A stretch of 64,000 nucleotides of DNA from Unio delphinus. Its lineage: Eukaryota > Mollusca > Bivalvia > Unionida > Unionidae. The stretch covers positions 181,001-245,000 of the forward strand of contig JAQISU010000124.1 in NCBI GenBank assembly GCA_029339505.1, in the 5' to 3' direction. Below the pieces are notes generated by a model that made no database searches, had not been told where the DNA came from, and saw only the letters and a list, made by a program, of their open reading frames with translations. This document shows, piece by piece, positions 1-14,804 of the stretch (positions are counted from its first letter, which is position 1; every line of letters starts with the position of its first letter). The translations under genes and the position numbers were made by a program.

Positions 1-1740
<1,740 letters not shown>

Positions 1741-2071
1741 AGGGTGAAGTTCTCAGGAGGTACAAGCGTGTTCTATTACAAATAATTTTCATACCAGAAA
1801 ATGTTTCTGGAATTAATTCAGTTCAGACACGAATTAGTCTTTAGATATCAGTTTTTACATCTTCTCATCAGGATAATGTAAACATAGAGTTTGCTAATAT
1901 AAGACAATGAATACATGGGGATCTTAACAGAAAAATACATGTGAATTTGATCTCGGACGGAATTAGATTTTCTAAATCTGCACAAATTTAGGAATATGTT
2001 ACTTCAACTGTTGGTAAAGTACTACATGTTGCATATGTCGTAAGTAAATATTTCAATTTAAGATTTAATGC

Positions 2072-2415
<344 letters not shown>

Positions 2416-3069
2416 CACTGACTTAATTTCATTCCATTTCTCTTCTCCATACGCTTGAATAACGAGCAACTCGAGGGCGTGGTTAACAAAACCGTACTGA
2501 AATTAGAAAGATATTTAACTTATGATTATAGCGTGAGCCATATTAAAACAACACCAGTTTTTATCTTATGTACATGGACTAGAAATACCCACCCCTCACA
2601 AAATAAAATAGTTATCATGCTAGCGCTTTCCAAAAATATGTGGCGTTGTTTGTGCCGAGCTTTTTTGCAGGAGTGCATACAATCATAATATTATACAAAT
2701 CCTCTTTTACCATTGAACATAGAAATTTCAAACCGTGGTACATTAGATGCTGTATACTTAAGTTGTACACATCAATATTAGAATTTTGATTCATATATAG
2801 AAGACGGTACTCGGGGATTAGAAAATGCTTTTGGATAAAGAAAATTAAATAATACTTAAATTGAAATAATTCTTAAATTAAAAATCACACACGATTGTGA
2901 ATTGGTTAAATCGCAGGTTTACATGACAGAATTGGTAAACTTGGCCATATATGAATATCAAGTGTTGAATTTTGAATCAGCATTGAACCATAACGTTGAA
3001 TGCACTGAGCATTATGATTTTAAAACATTTCGACCGGGGGGGGGGGGGTCTTTGTAAAGGATCACATCG

Positions 3070-4632
3070 ACCTTTCTTCCATGTCAGTGTTAAACTTTAA
3101 AGGAGCCAGTGTTCCGACTCAATGAAATTGACCGGATGTATTAGCACGGATTTGACAGAGAGAGACAGCTGAACTTCCTATCAATGTCTAATAGTCGTTC
3201 TTCAAAGAGAAAGTTATATCATGTAGTTCAGAGATTCTGTTTGACGAAACAAATGATTGTCTAAGGAAATTTGTTTTAGAAACCACTTTTTATGATTGGC
3301 CAGAGTTAAATTAAGGTGTACACCTTGCACGTAATGTGAATTTAAAGTGACAACCTTGATTGAAATTCTTTAGTCCGAAATTTTCTGAAAGAGAGAAGTT
3401 TGACTCTGAGGAAGCCTATAAAAAGGAATAGTGCTTTCCTCGTTAAACAAGAAAGGGACCAGGTGTCTGTCTTGTGATGCGCAAGTTCTAAAGTTAACAG
3501 CATTCAGGTACGCAATTTTAATTTCACGTAATATTCCATTTTTTAAAATATTGTTTGTTTAAGCAAATGTGTTTTATATGACTAGTTTCCATTTTATTTA
3601 TCGTTTATTCAGTTTCATGGAATTTGTATTGATGCTAGAGCTGTTATGCAATTTATCTTTTTAATTTTACAGTTATTAGTTCATTGATAGAATATATCGC
3701 ATGCGATTCCAATGTTCAGGTGTTTAAGATTTCATAGGGTTAGGGTTAATTAGAACGATACTGATTATCGTGAGTTAACGATAACTGCCCATTATATTTG
3801 CTTTTGTAATGTTTAATTAATCTGGAAGTGAGTTAGGAATTGTGCATTGTATGCAATAGTAATCGAGCATGTAGTAGCATACGGTACATTTTTGATAGTT
3901 CACGTGGTAATGTATGACCTGTCGCTGTAAAGCAAAGGAAAGGACTACCATAGAAAGTCTTTTTTACGCATTGCGTAGTTAGCTAGTATGTTATGAATAA
4001 CGCAAGTGAAGGAATTGTATGTACATCTAGATAGTGGAACATATAGAGATTTTGGGACAATTTTGTCCTTCATGGAAACAGTTTTCCGAGACAGAATGAG
4101 ACTAAACAGTCCGAAGACGGAAGTAAGGGAAAATAAAAGATGGGTTTAGTGAAGTCCGGTATAAAAGAGAAGTGGCGAGTGAAGTCTGAAAAGGGGAAGT
4201 GACAAGTTCAGAGTAAAGGACTAGGGAGTCCAAGAGGGATGAGGCAGTCGGAATAGGAAGACTCGAGTAAATAGGAAACGTTGGAATAACGGTCGTGCGA
4301 GATTGTGATGCAATCAGTCGTGGACAATGCCCTCTTTTCACCGCTCGTTATGATGATAAAATAAATCCAAATTAAACACTGCTATTAAATCATGTTGATA
4401 TAACTGAGGTTGAAATGAAATTACCGCTAATAATTTGTTTGATTAAATTTGTTATTTTTCTTGTCTAATGGGCTCGTAGTGCATCATTTCTTCCCAATAA
4501 TCTTGCCCAATTCTCCGTTGATGCTCGATCTTTTCACTCACACCGGGTCATAACATCGAGGGAGGACATTCCCTAGATAAAGTAGCTAAATCCAATTAAC
4601 TACCCTTATTACTAAGAGGGAGACGTTACAAT
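3070..4632 (+). repeat. Dispersed repeat, copy 1
   Basis: Diverged but alignable by eye to the reverse strand of 54985-55935. Shared stretches include GGGACCAGGTGTCTGTCTTGTG (about 3455), the (A/G)GAAGACGGAAGT segment (about 4114) and GTGATGCAATCAGTCGTGGACA (about 4305). Copy 1 has about 565 extra bases (about 3508-4072). A TATAAAAAG at about 3418 precedes the conserved part, so it could be an LTR-like promoter unit. Family not identified. Confidence 0.65.
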
Positions 4633-5087
4633 AAACACGTATTACAAAAGTATTGAAGAAAACCTGGATCATGCTCGATGAATCATCTGCATACCTGGGT
4701 CATAACCTAAAGTTTGAAGGTCGTAAACTAATAACGATATACAAGTATGTAATTATTTAAAACAAAAGGTATAGTATGCAGCTGACTGTTTCCATTAAAG
4801 GTCAAACAATCTTAAACTAAATGTCTACAACAGTAATGCATTTTATCTTATCTACTCAAAGCAGATTGGACATTCAGATAAATAAATAAAGTATGCATGT
4901 AATCAATATATTATTCATCACTGTAACCATGGAATTATTAAGGAATATAACCATGGATACAAATAGTTATCAATGCATGTACTGTAAACGCTGAAATCCG
5001 CGGCATTAAAATGAACCAGACACTGTTATTAAGGACTTTGATAATGCACACAAAAGTGCATTCGCACACGCGATCTCATATTTGACA
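4633..5087. other. AT-rich sequence, nothing recognised
   Basis: No gene, RNA or repeat structure seen. Confidence 0.6.
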
Positions 5088-5560
5088 TTTTGCGAATTAT
5101 TGGTAGTAATGATACATACGTATTCAATTATTCAAGTTGATGACAAGAGTCACGTTTTGGTATTCAAGATACACAAGTATTCAATTATTCAAGTTGATGA
5201 TAAGAATCAAGTTTTGCTATTAAAGATACACCAGTATTCAATTATTCAGGTTGATAAGAGTCACATTTTGGTATTCACGATACACAAGCATTCATTTACA
5301 TTCAGGTTGATGATGAGTCAATTGCTGGTAGTCAAGATACACACGTATTCTGTAATATACACGTTGATGATAGAGTTAATTGATGGTAGTCGAGATAAAC
5401 ACGTATTCTGTAATATTCTAGTTGATAGAGAGTCAATTGCTGGTAGTCAAGACACACACGTATTCTGTAATATTTTAGTTGATAGAGAGTCAATTGCTGG
5501 TAGTCAAGACACACAAGTATTCAATTGCATTCAAGTTGACAGAGAGTGAATTAATGGTAG
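5088..5560 (+). repeat. Imperfect minisatellite, unit about 57 bp
   Basis: About eight diverged copies containing TATTCAATTATTCAAGTTGATG and GTATTCAAGATACACA. The 155-residue ORF across it (5082-5549) is just the translated repeat. Confidence 0.85.
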
Positions 5561-8500
5561 TCATGATATGGATAATCTAAAAATAGGTAATGATTTAATA
5601 TTGAATTTATGAAACTCGTTGAATCAAGGCCAAGACTCTGCAAAGCTGGACATCATTCGACCAGATTCATAAGTTCAATATCAAAGCATTACTCAGTTCA
5701 GATTATGTTTATCAGTTATTTTTATTTTGATGGAAATAGTTTAGAGAGAAGACAAATACTTTTTTTCATATTGGCTTAGACATTGCACCTGTACTTAATT
5801 GAGCATACAAATAGTCCTAGATGCTAATTACATTAATAACGCGCAGTTCTAGAACATTAATATTTAAACGCATATTTTGCTTAGAAAGTATAATTCAAAG
5901 TGCAATCGTCTTTTAAAATCAGTAGAAAATTTGACACACAACATTGTTTTTTTTTTTAAAACTGGATCTCAAATGGAAATTGTTGTTATATCACATAGGT
6001 ACCTTGGGCCACGCTAGTCAAGCCATATGCCTCGATTTCGATGACAATGTATACACTGTTTCCTCCTAAAGTGTCAATAACACTACTAAGCATCCCAGTT
6101 GTTTGGATTCATATGAAGAGATAATTATTGGATGCAGAAAGTACAATTTATTTTAATGTATTTTGACCGAATATTTGCATGAGTTGATTTGAATTTGTTT
6201 TTTTTTTATGTATCCAGCCCCTGTGGGGTAATTAGACATTCCAACAGATTTATACCTTTTTCTAATGACCCTTGGATAATTGATTCGACATGTGGCAGCC
6301 AAAATGTTCATAATAATAGTTAAAGACAAATAAAACGACCCAGAGGGCAGAGTACAGAAAATTCCCACGGGTACATCCATATCACTGTTAAAGAATTGAA
6401 ATGGGATTATTTGAAATAATCAGATTCATATCAAATGATATGAATATGTTGACATATAAAAATATTCCATTGTAAAGACTATACGTAAAAGTGTATCAAC
6501 TATTTTATAATTAAAAGATGCTGCATTTGTATGGGGAAAATATGAACCAGTCTTTGTTTTGGACTGATACTGCTCAACCTTTTGGAGTATTATTCTGTAA
6601 AAATCCAGTTCATATTTTCCCATACAAATGTGGTAACCTTTTAATATATACTCAGTTTGTTATTCTACCTAAACCTTAATTATAAAAATACACTACATGA
6701 AACAAAGTAATTGAATTTATGCTGTGTTACACAAAATCATACATAATAATATTAATGCGCACATAGCACTGTCCAACGACATTTAAAATTGGTCGCGCCC
6801 TTGACAATAGTTTCAAAAAGAATTCTCGGTTTGGTCTTCTTAAAATTGAAATTTAGAGTCATATAGTGAATGAATGCGTGTTGCAACAGCTTTTCCAGTT
6901 GGTCTGGAATGAATTGATTTTATTGTTCTGTAGATTCAATTCAATTTCGTTGATTATAGACTGGATTTAGCTGCGTCAATCCCACACGAAGTACACGTGA
7001 TTTCAGCAGGGAGGGACGGGTCTTGTGTGTGTTTATGTTCTGTCCCTGAATGTTTGGTTCCAATTGAAACTATTTGTAGTTCAAATTACAGAACAATTTT
7101 GACATGTGTAATCAATTTTTAGAACCCATTTCAGCTCTTGTAATTCGGATTTGCAGAACAAACATAGAAAGTGTAATTTGAGCTGCATATGTATTTAAAC
7201 AGTTAAATTTGATATGTGTATGCGTGTGTGTGTGTGTGCTGTTATTTTTGCTTTTCACACTTTCATAAACGTTCATGAATCTTGTGATACCGTCTGTCCG
7301 TCTTTACGTACTGTCACAAAAACATAAATGTATAGTTGTGTAATGACCTTCAACTCCTCATACATTAATAATAATACCCACGGTGTAACTTATGTCAACG
7401 CTTTTGGAAGACCTATATAGTTAGGCCCCTTTTATAATGTATTGCTATGTCAAAATGCAGTTCTCCATTCGATGTCGAACCTGAATTGGGCCATTTTGTT
7501 TTCATTTAGTTTTTGAGTGATGGCTTGGTACGTGTCACAGATTATTTATAAGGCCATAGTGTTTTATGCGAGAAAAAACTCCATGTCTTCCAGTAATATC
7601 CGTCTATAATTTAATACCTTATTTATTATGTCTTCCGCGTTCCTCTTTTATTGGATGAATGAAAAAGACAGCTTTCTATGTCACAGATAATATTTTTTAT
7701 CTGAGCTAGAACTAGCAGTTTCTAAGATACGGCGTAATGCACATACATTGTGCGAAAACAAAACATAGAAGAATAAAAAAATCGCCAGTGGATTTTATGG
7801 CAGGTGTTTTCAAGAGTTTACCTCAATAAATATTATATACTTTGTTAGCCAGATCACCCATCCTTATTTCCAGACAGTTATCGCTCCAATCAATTTGGAA
7901 TGTTTTCACCCAAATCGCTTTTTTAATCAATTTTCTACGCCGTCTTCCAGGCTCTCAGACCTCATTAAATATTGCACCTGCCATTTCCCCCATAGTTCTT
8001 ACGTCAATTTCACTCAAATCTAGCATTTCTATTATCATTTTTCATTTTAGCCTGGTTTCGAGTTTGGCACTTCAATGAATACTTTTCGTATTAATCTGGT
8101 TTTGAGTCTTGCACTTCTGGTTACTAGCTTGTGCTCTTGCAGATATTTCCAACAAACATATTACTTGGTTAGAGCAAAAGAAAAAAGAAATTAAACTATA
8201 ACAAATTCATAAATTAAGACGTGTTTGCTTGACCTTGGTTATAAAGGTGAATGAGTTTCGCTGCATGTTGTCAAACGTGCCTTTAAATCTCTGGGCTAAG
8301 GGCAAGCACAATATTAAACACAGTGCCTGAAAACTATGACAGTTTGGTAGCTGACTACATAATGGAGTATGCAATACAACCTACTCTGCATTAAAAATAT
8401 AATAGTCTAGCAGTAAATTAAAACCTTAATACAGATCTATCCTAGGCACATATTCAACCCATGAAGTTTGAATAGAATGATTCAAGCAAAGTGGGACACT

Positions 8501-9782
8501 AAGAAATTAAGAGCTGAATAATCTAATTACCATACAAGTTTATATAAAAGCACCCCTTCCCCCGCCCAATACACCAAAGGATAAGAATGGTAAACCTTAT
8601 TGCGCATCTACATCTACAACATATATCGCCTAAACAATATCGGTAAAATTCTTCAAGCTGTATGCGGGGAATAGAAATGATAGGCTTTGCTACAGTAGGA
8701 CGGACCCACGCACGAGAATAACGACAATATGCCGCTCTTCACTAAAGATTAGGGATAACGAGAGTTGGTTAAAATAAATAAGCTATTTAAGGCACATTTG
8801 TTATTGCTATTCTCTTTAATCCAATCAATCAAGACACCACGTGATTTTCGTCTAGCCAATCAAACAAGATTCTAAAAAATCTGATATCTGACCAAACCTT
8901 TACACCAAAAAGTGGCTATCTGCCTTGTTTTAAGCAAATTGGACAAAAAGGTGCAAAGCAACTTGTTGGTTTTCGAAACCGTAAGCTCCAACAAGGAGGT
9001 CTTAAAGCTTTAACACCTTTTGGCATGAGTTTTCTAAATCCCAATTGGGAAACGTTAATAGAATGCGTTCGTGTCAGTAAATTAGTATCGTGTTTAGCAT
9101 ACACAATAACAAATTACTGAACAAATTCCCATTGTTTATGTTACTCATAATGCACGTATAATAATCACAAATCATTTCAAACTATGTCATTGGTAATATC
9201 AGCATTCATTAGCATGGCCATATATTTAGCCCGAACACTTACTAGTAGGAATTGCAGATAATCTAGTAGGAGAAATACGGCAAATCAATTTTACTTACCA
9301 TTTTGACTCCTCTTCTATTTCCCCGAAGAAGACGAATTAACAACGATTCTCCGAATGCATATCAAACGATGAGCGGTGATTGGTTGTTATTGATCATTTG
9401 GTACATTCTTTTACCGGTCCCTCATATCTAATTAGTTCACGATAAAGTGCGAAAACATTCAATTTCCGTGCGAGCTTTTAGCAGTAGGCGTCACGCGAAT
9501 CTTTCAGCCACATTCCTCTTTCTATGGAAATGATTTATTTCCGATTTCCGAATCTGTATAGGCTTTTTGCCGACCTACCCCTCTTACAGCCGGTACAACA
9601 GGACGTACCAAATGTAAACAATTTGATATAACGGTCATACAACACGCAGCATATGTCTAAACAATGACTCCGCGCACCTGCTCTTCAAACTGCTGCGGAG
9701 AGTATTAAAGCCATATGTAAATCTTGCCCGATGATATTATAACTCAGATCAATGCCTTTCTTATCACGATTTCTCCCTCGCT
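5561..9782. other. AT-rich sequence without recognisable genes
   Basis: Scattered ORFs under 80 codons show no domain or splice logic. Only a short (GT)n near 7220 is notable. Confidence 0.5.
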
Positions 9783-10013
9783 CTATGGATCGTAAAACAA
9801 ACCAGGTAATACACCCATGTCTGACCCGGCTTTGTAGCCAGGTTTAATTCGATTTTTAGAGACACCCACCTCTCTCGTTAGTAGCATTTTGTCTTCATTA
9901 GAGCTTGGTTTATCAATGTTCAAGCCTGCTCTTGATATAATTGGAGTTTGGGCGAGCTTTCCTGACTTGCTGGTACAATCAACATGAATGATTCTCAGTG
10001 CTGCGGTAGACAT
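9783..10013 (-). CDS. Possible host coding exon (76 aa ORF)
   Basis: An ATG-started ORF with balanced composition (Lys, Arg, Ser and Gly rather than the Phe/Ile/Tyr of random AT-rich frames) and richer GC than its surroundings. Internal GAGAG/GTGGGT could be a splice donor. No homologue recognised. It may be a first coding exon or chance. Confidence 0.25.
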   Translation of the reverse strand: MSTAALRIIHVDCTSKSGKLAQTPIISRAGLNIDKPSSNEDKMLLTREVGVSKNRIKPGYKAGSDMGVLPGLFYDP

Positions 10014-13000
10014 GGTGCTGGTATGTCGTATGTCACCAAGAATGAAAAATTATAGCGAACTCTTATTAGTAAGCTTAGAAGTAATACCTGACAAACATAA
10101 TTAAGAATGAGATGTTATATCTTGTTTGTAGCAATGTAGCTATAATAAATCAGACGATAATAGGTATACAATGTATTTCAAAAAAATAAGTGCAGTTACT
10201 ACTGGATACATACTACACATGGATAACAGCCAATTATTTGCGCTTTGAACTAAATTTAAAAAAGGACAACAGAAAGCGATAATTTTGATCTTATCCCAAG
10301 AAACTGGACAATAGAACATGTATTGTTACAATAGTTATTCTTTTTTATCCGACTGTTTAACCTTTTTTATTCTTATGTCCTGAAACTACTCTTCAATATG
10401 TTTTAGTAATTGTAAGCATATTTCAAAAGCCAGCATTTATACATTCTCCTCGAATGGGAAGCTGCGCCAGATTAAACCCTGTGGGGGCCTTAAGCGGTCG
10501 AAATCTTGGGTTCCCCCTCACAAATTATCTCCTATCAATATTATATAGATCCGTTATCGCCGGGCCCCTAAAAGACGTGGGGCCCATAGGCTGGTGCCTG
10601 GTCGACCTATTTTAGTTATCCGGCAATGTGTGGATGGTCGAGGGCTGTTCATGTATAATATTCAACCTTTATAATGCATTATGTTTTACCCTATCAATAA
10701 ATTGTTAATGGCAAATCTTATAGAAAACTTCATATAGACACCTAACTCAGATTTTATCCTATTTCCTGCTAAATGCAACATTCAATTTTTCTGTGAACGA
10801 AAACAAGCGAATTAAAAACGGTGGCTCAATCCAGTTAAAGTTGTCCCTTTGCAGGACATAAGCCATTCACTATTAAAGCCACATTCGTAATGCTGGTGCC
10901 TTTCTCGCAAACCAATGTCTACACTTCCTCCTTGCTTAGGGCGCGGTGTATATTTGTTATGTACTCAAGTTTGTTCCAGCATGTCCATACATTTAAAACA
11001 TTCAAGAATGGCCTTTGTCTGTTTTGTTGTTGTTGTTTTTCAAACAGAGAAAATGCCCGAGATGTTGCCATTGATTTTCGACTTCACGTGGTCTCAGCAT
11101 TTAAATATTCATGCGAAATCTGAAGAAACCAATGTTTACACAGTTTAGGATAAATTATCTAGATCATTCCCTGGTGGATATGGCAACTGTTTTCTTAGCC
11201 GAAAAATGTACAAGACGGAAACTATTGATGGAAATATGTTTCTTTAATACAAAGCATTTGGTACTCTCATAATCAAATCTTGTAATAACTATCTTGTTTC
11301 TTTGTTTTCATCCAAAACTTTCTGTAATCTTCCACACTCGCCAAAATTCCACGAATCCATCCTAGTAACAATGTGAATTAACGCCCGGAAGTTTTATAAT
11401 TTAAAATGAGTTCAATTCAAATATATATGTTGCCTGAGAATGATATATTCTGACGTTTGTTTGTTTTCTGCTAATGTATTTGATTGGTTGGTTGGTTAGT
11501 TAGCTGGCTGGCTGTTTAGATGCTTGATTGTTTAATAGGAGGATTCGAGTCATATTTATGTAACATTTTTATTTTGGCCTTAATTAATAACGCATATCAG
11601 GCTATCGTAATTAAAACGTATAGACTGAACTAGCTTTTGTTTAGTGGTGTTTACAAATATAGACTGGATCATTTCAATTTCGTTCAAAAACTTTTTTTCT
11701 TCTTTATTTTCTACACTAAAGAGGTAAAGTTTAATATTAAAGTCGTTCCTGTGGCAAATGGCAGTAATTATTTTGTATTTTTAGATAGTAAACATCATTT
11801 ATATGCTGCAATATAAAACAATAAGTTGAAAAGATGTCAGCTTGTAAATCGGAAACCTTTTTATTTACATCGAATATTCCTTAGAAACATCCGTGGATGC
11901 AGGTAGAGTAATATAAAACAAATTCAAGTATCGATTGTATAATACGCCATACAATGTCATACTACTTTGCATTTTCTAGAACAGACTTTCGCAGTTTACT
12001 AGCTTTGTCAGAAATATGTGTAACATCATCTATTAAAGCAGGCGAGCCCTAATTGCGGCTCGTCGGCCGCATGCGGCTCAAACCTTCACAATGTGCCGGC
12101 CAAGGTCACGTAGGCATTATTTCTGAATATACGCTTTTTAATGAATGCCCTCTCCATTTTTTATGTATTGTTTAATGATGTTATTTTATGTATATAACAC
12201 AATATATGACTATTTTATTTAATAATATTAGTACAACCATGTCATAAGAATGTTATAGTCTCATAAAATAATTGTGTTGGACTTTCATATTAAATTATCA
12301 AACTATTCTTGGTGATGCGACCTTGAATCTTTTATCTGCTTTGTCTCCCTCACCATTTAATGGACGTCCATGCATTAAATTACAGACGGCTAATCTGTCT
12401 TTCAGTTGCAGATGTTCCAAGTAGTACTGCCAGTATTTTTATCCTACTTAATGTAAAGAAGCTGTTAAATGGAGTTTTTGGGGTTTGACAGGGCCATATC
12501 ATTGTTCGTCTGTTATTATCCACTGAAGAAAAAGAGTAACCCCTTTTCTATATGTGATCCTTGGTAAATCTCACATAGTCGGATAAGTGTCCGTACATTA
12601 ATGAGACTCAGTATCAACACTCGTAATTGGTTAAGACCTTTCTAAATCGTTACCATTTCCTGTAAGTATATAGAAATACAGCATTGAACAATTAGTTATT
12701 GCCGAAAGTTTAGCAAAGTTAACCTCACTTCGAGAAATTTGGAAAAGAAACTAGCCACGTGTTCATGGACGGACATGTTGGCAAGAGTGGTGGGTCATAC
12801 CATTTTTTAAATTTAAGCACGAATTCCACCTTTGCGTTCAAACACTTTCTTTACCTGTTACCAATATTTTATCAGTGGTCGCGTCTCGACTAAAAATGGG
12901 ACTGTTATCATTATACATACGATTTTGCGCCTCGTGACGTATCGAGCATTTCACGCACAAATCGTGAGATAAACTAGCAATTAGGATCGAAATGGAATAT

Positions 13001-14063
13001 ATGCAATCTATTAAACAGATCACTTAATAGAGCAGAACAAATTAATACACACAAACGCAGAAGTGAGTTGTGCTGTTGTTTTAACACTTGTCACAATAAC
13101 CCGATGCTCTTCCTTCAAATAGCTCAAACCACATGATTAATATTTAGTAAAACTTGCATGCATTTAGATGATTTTTAGTTAAGTCATAAGGTATTGATTT
13201 CAGATATTTATCTCTTCAATTTTTTCTTTTTCCGTGTTGTTTTTAACGAAATATAATAATTATTCTATCTACTGTATCACATGGTGTCTGTACTATTTAT
13301 TTTATTTACGCCTAGGCCTATATCTTTCTTATATTCAGTGATTATTTGTTGAGTATGGTGAGTCGGTATTGGGATATGGTGAGTCGATGTTGGGAATATT
13401 TCTCAAACCAAGTAATTAGCCAATCTGTTGGAGCAGACGTCATGATGTAAAACATTCGCGAAATGTTATGATAACATAGGTTAGTGTCGTAAATGGACCC
13501 TCCCTAATTGACTAAGATAGGGAACCCTTTGGAATATTTTTAGGTACACGTGATTGGTAATCTGACATTAGATTAATTAACTGTGCTAAGTGTTTGAGTC
13601 GTGTCTAGCGGTGCTAAGTACCTTTGGATATCCTTACAGATGAGTCATACAAATATGAAACTTAAAAATCATTAAAGTATGAAATTATAGTTTCGTGATG
13701 TCTCGTCATTAGGTGATCATATTAAGATTTTGTGTGGTATTTACGCGTTTAAGAACTTTCAGTTGACAACGACTGTTGTCTTAAGACCCTTGGTTATAGA
13801 GGAAACACTGACCTCAATCCAGCCTCACGCAGAGGTTGTTTGATTTGCTCTTTTAATGAGATCACTTGCGTGTAACAATACTGCGTTAGAATACATTCAC
13901 CAAGTCAAAATGCAATAATAACTGTAGTAATTATACAAAATTATCTTTCTAATTTCATCATATCCATGTGTCGTCCTTCACAAAAAGTTTATTTATTGAT
14001 TTGTTTAAATTTCAGTCACAAAATTTGTCAGATGTTAAGTGTTGTCCATCAATTTTTTTTAAA
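10014..14063. other. AT-rich sequence, few weak repeat traces
   Basis: No supported gene. 12040-12080 (CAGGCGAGCCCTAATTGCGG...) resembles the GC-rich terminal part of hAT-type MITEs, but no partner end was seen. 10490-10620 is a GC-rich patch of unknown origin. Confidence 0.45.
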
Positions 14064-14064
14064 T

Positions 14065-14111
<47 letters not shown>

Positions 14112-14114
14112 TTT
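14064..14114. repeat. (TTTA)n microsatellite
   Basis: About 12 units of TTTA. Confidence 0.95.
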
Positions 14115-14247
14115 TAATTTCACTCACGGAGTTTGTCAGATGTCAAGTTTTCATCAAGTTTTGTCCATCAAAAAAGTGTAATTATTTATTTATTGGAATC
14201 CCAGTCAGATTACACTTTTTACGCACCTCATCTAGTGCTTGAAAATG

Positions 14248-14804
14248 TGGTATTCAAGACGAATTTTTCGTATGCATTACTTAATAAATTTGGTATTCAA
14301 GACGAATTCGTCGTATGCATTACTTAATAAATTTGGTATTCAAGACGAATTTGTCGTATGCATTACTTAATAAATGTGGTATTCAAGACGAATTTGTCGT
14401 ATGCATTACTTAATAAATTTGGTATTCAAGACGAATTTGTCGTATGCATTACTTAATAAATTTGGTATTCAAGACGAATTTGTCGTATGCATTACTTAAT
14501 AAATTTGGTATTCAAGACGAATTTGTCTTATGCATTACTTAATAAATTTGGTATTCAAGACGAATTTGTCGTATGCATTACTTAATAAATTTGGTATTCA
14601 AGACGAATTTGTCGTATGCATTACTTAATAAATTTGGTATTCAAGACGAATTTGTCGTATGCATTACTTAGTAAATTTGGTATTCAAGACGAATTTATCG
14701 TATGTATTACTTAATACATTTGGTATTCAAGACGAATTTGTCGTATGTATTACTTAATACATTTGGTATTCAAGACGAATTCGTCGTATGCATTACTTAA
14801 TAAC
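14248..14804 (+). repeat. 43-bp minisatellite, about 13 copies
   Basis: Units start TGGTATTCAAGACGAATTTG and continue TCGTATGCATTACTTAATAAATT. They are nearly identical, with a few substitutions (CATT/TATT, AAATTT/ACATTT). Confidence 0.97.

Noticed and set aside
3508..4079. Intron bounded by GT...AG in dispersed repeat copy 1
   Set aside because: Alignment with copy 2 keeps GAACAG, which would be inside the intron end, so the border does not fit clean splicing.
5082..5549. 155-residue ORF
   Set aside because: Translation of a minisatellite; no domain and no start context.
12040..12110. hAT transposon
   Set aside because: Only one terminal-like GC-rich segment seen, with no matching second end, duplication or transposase.
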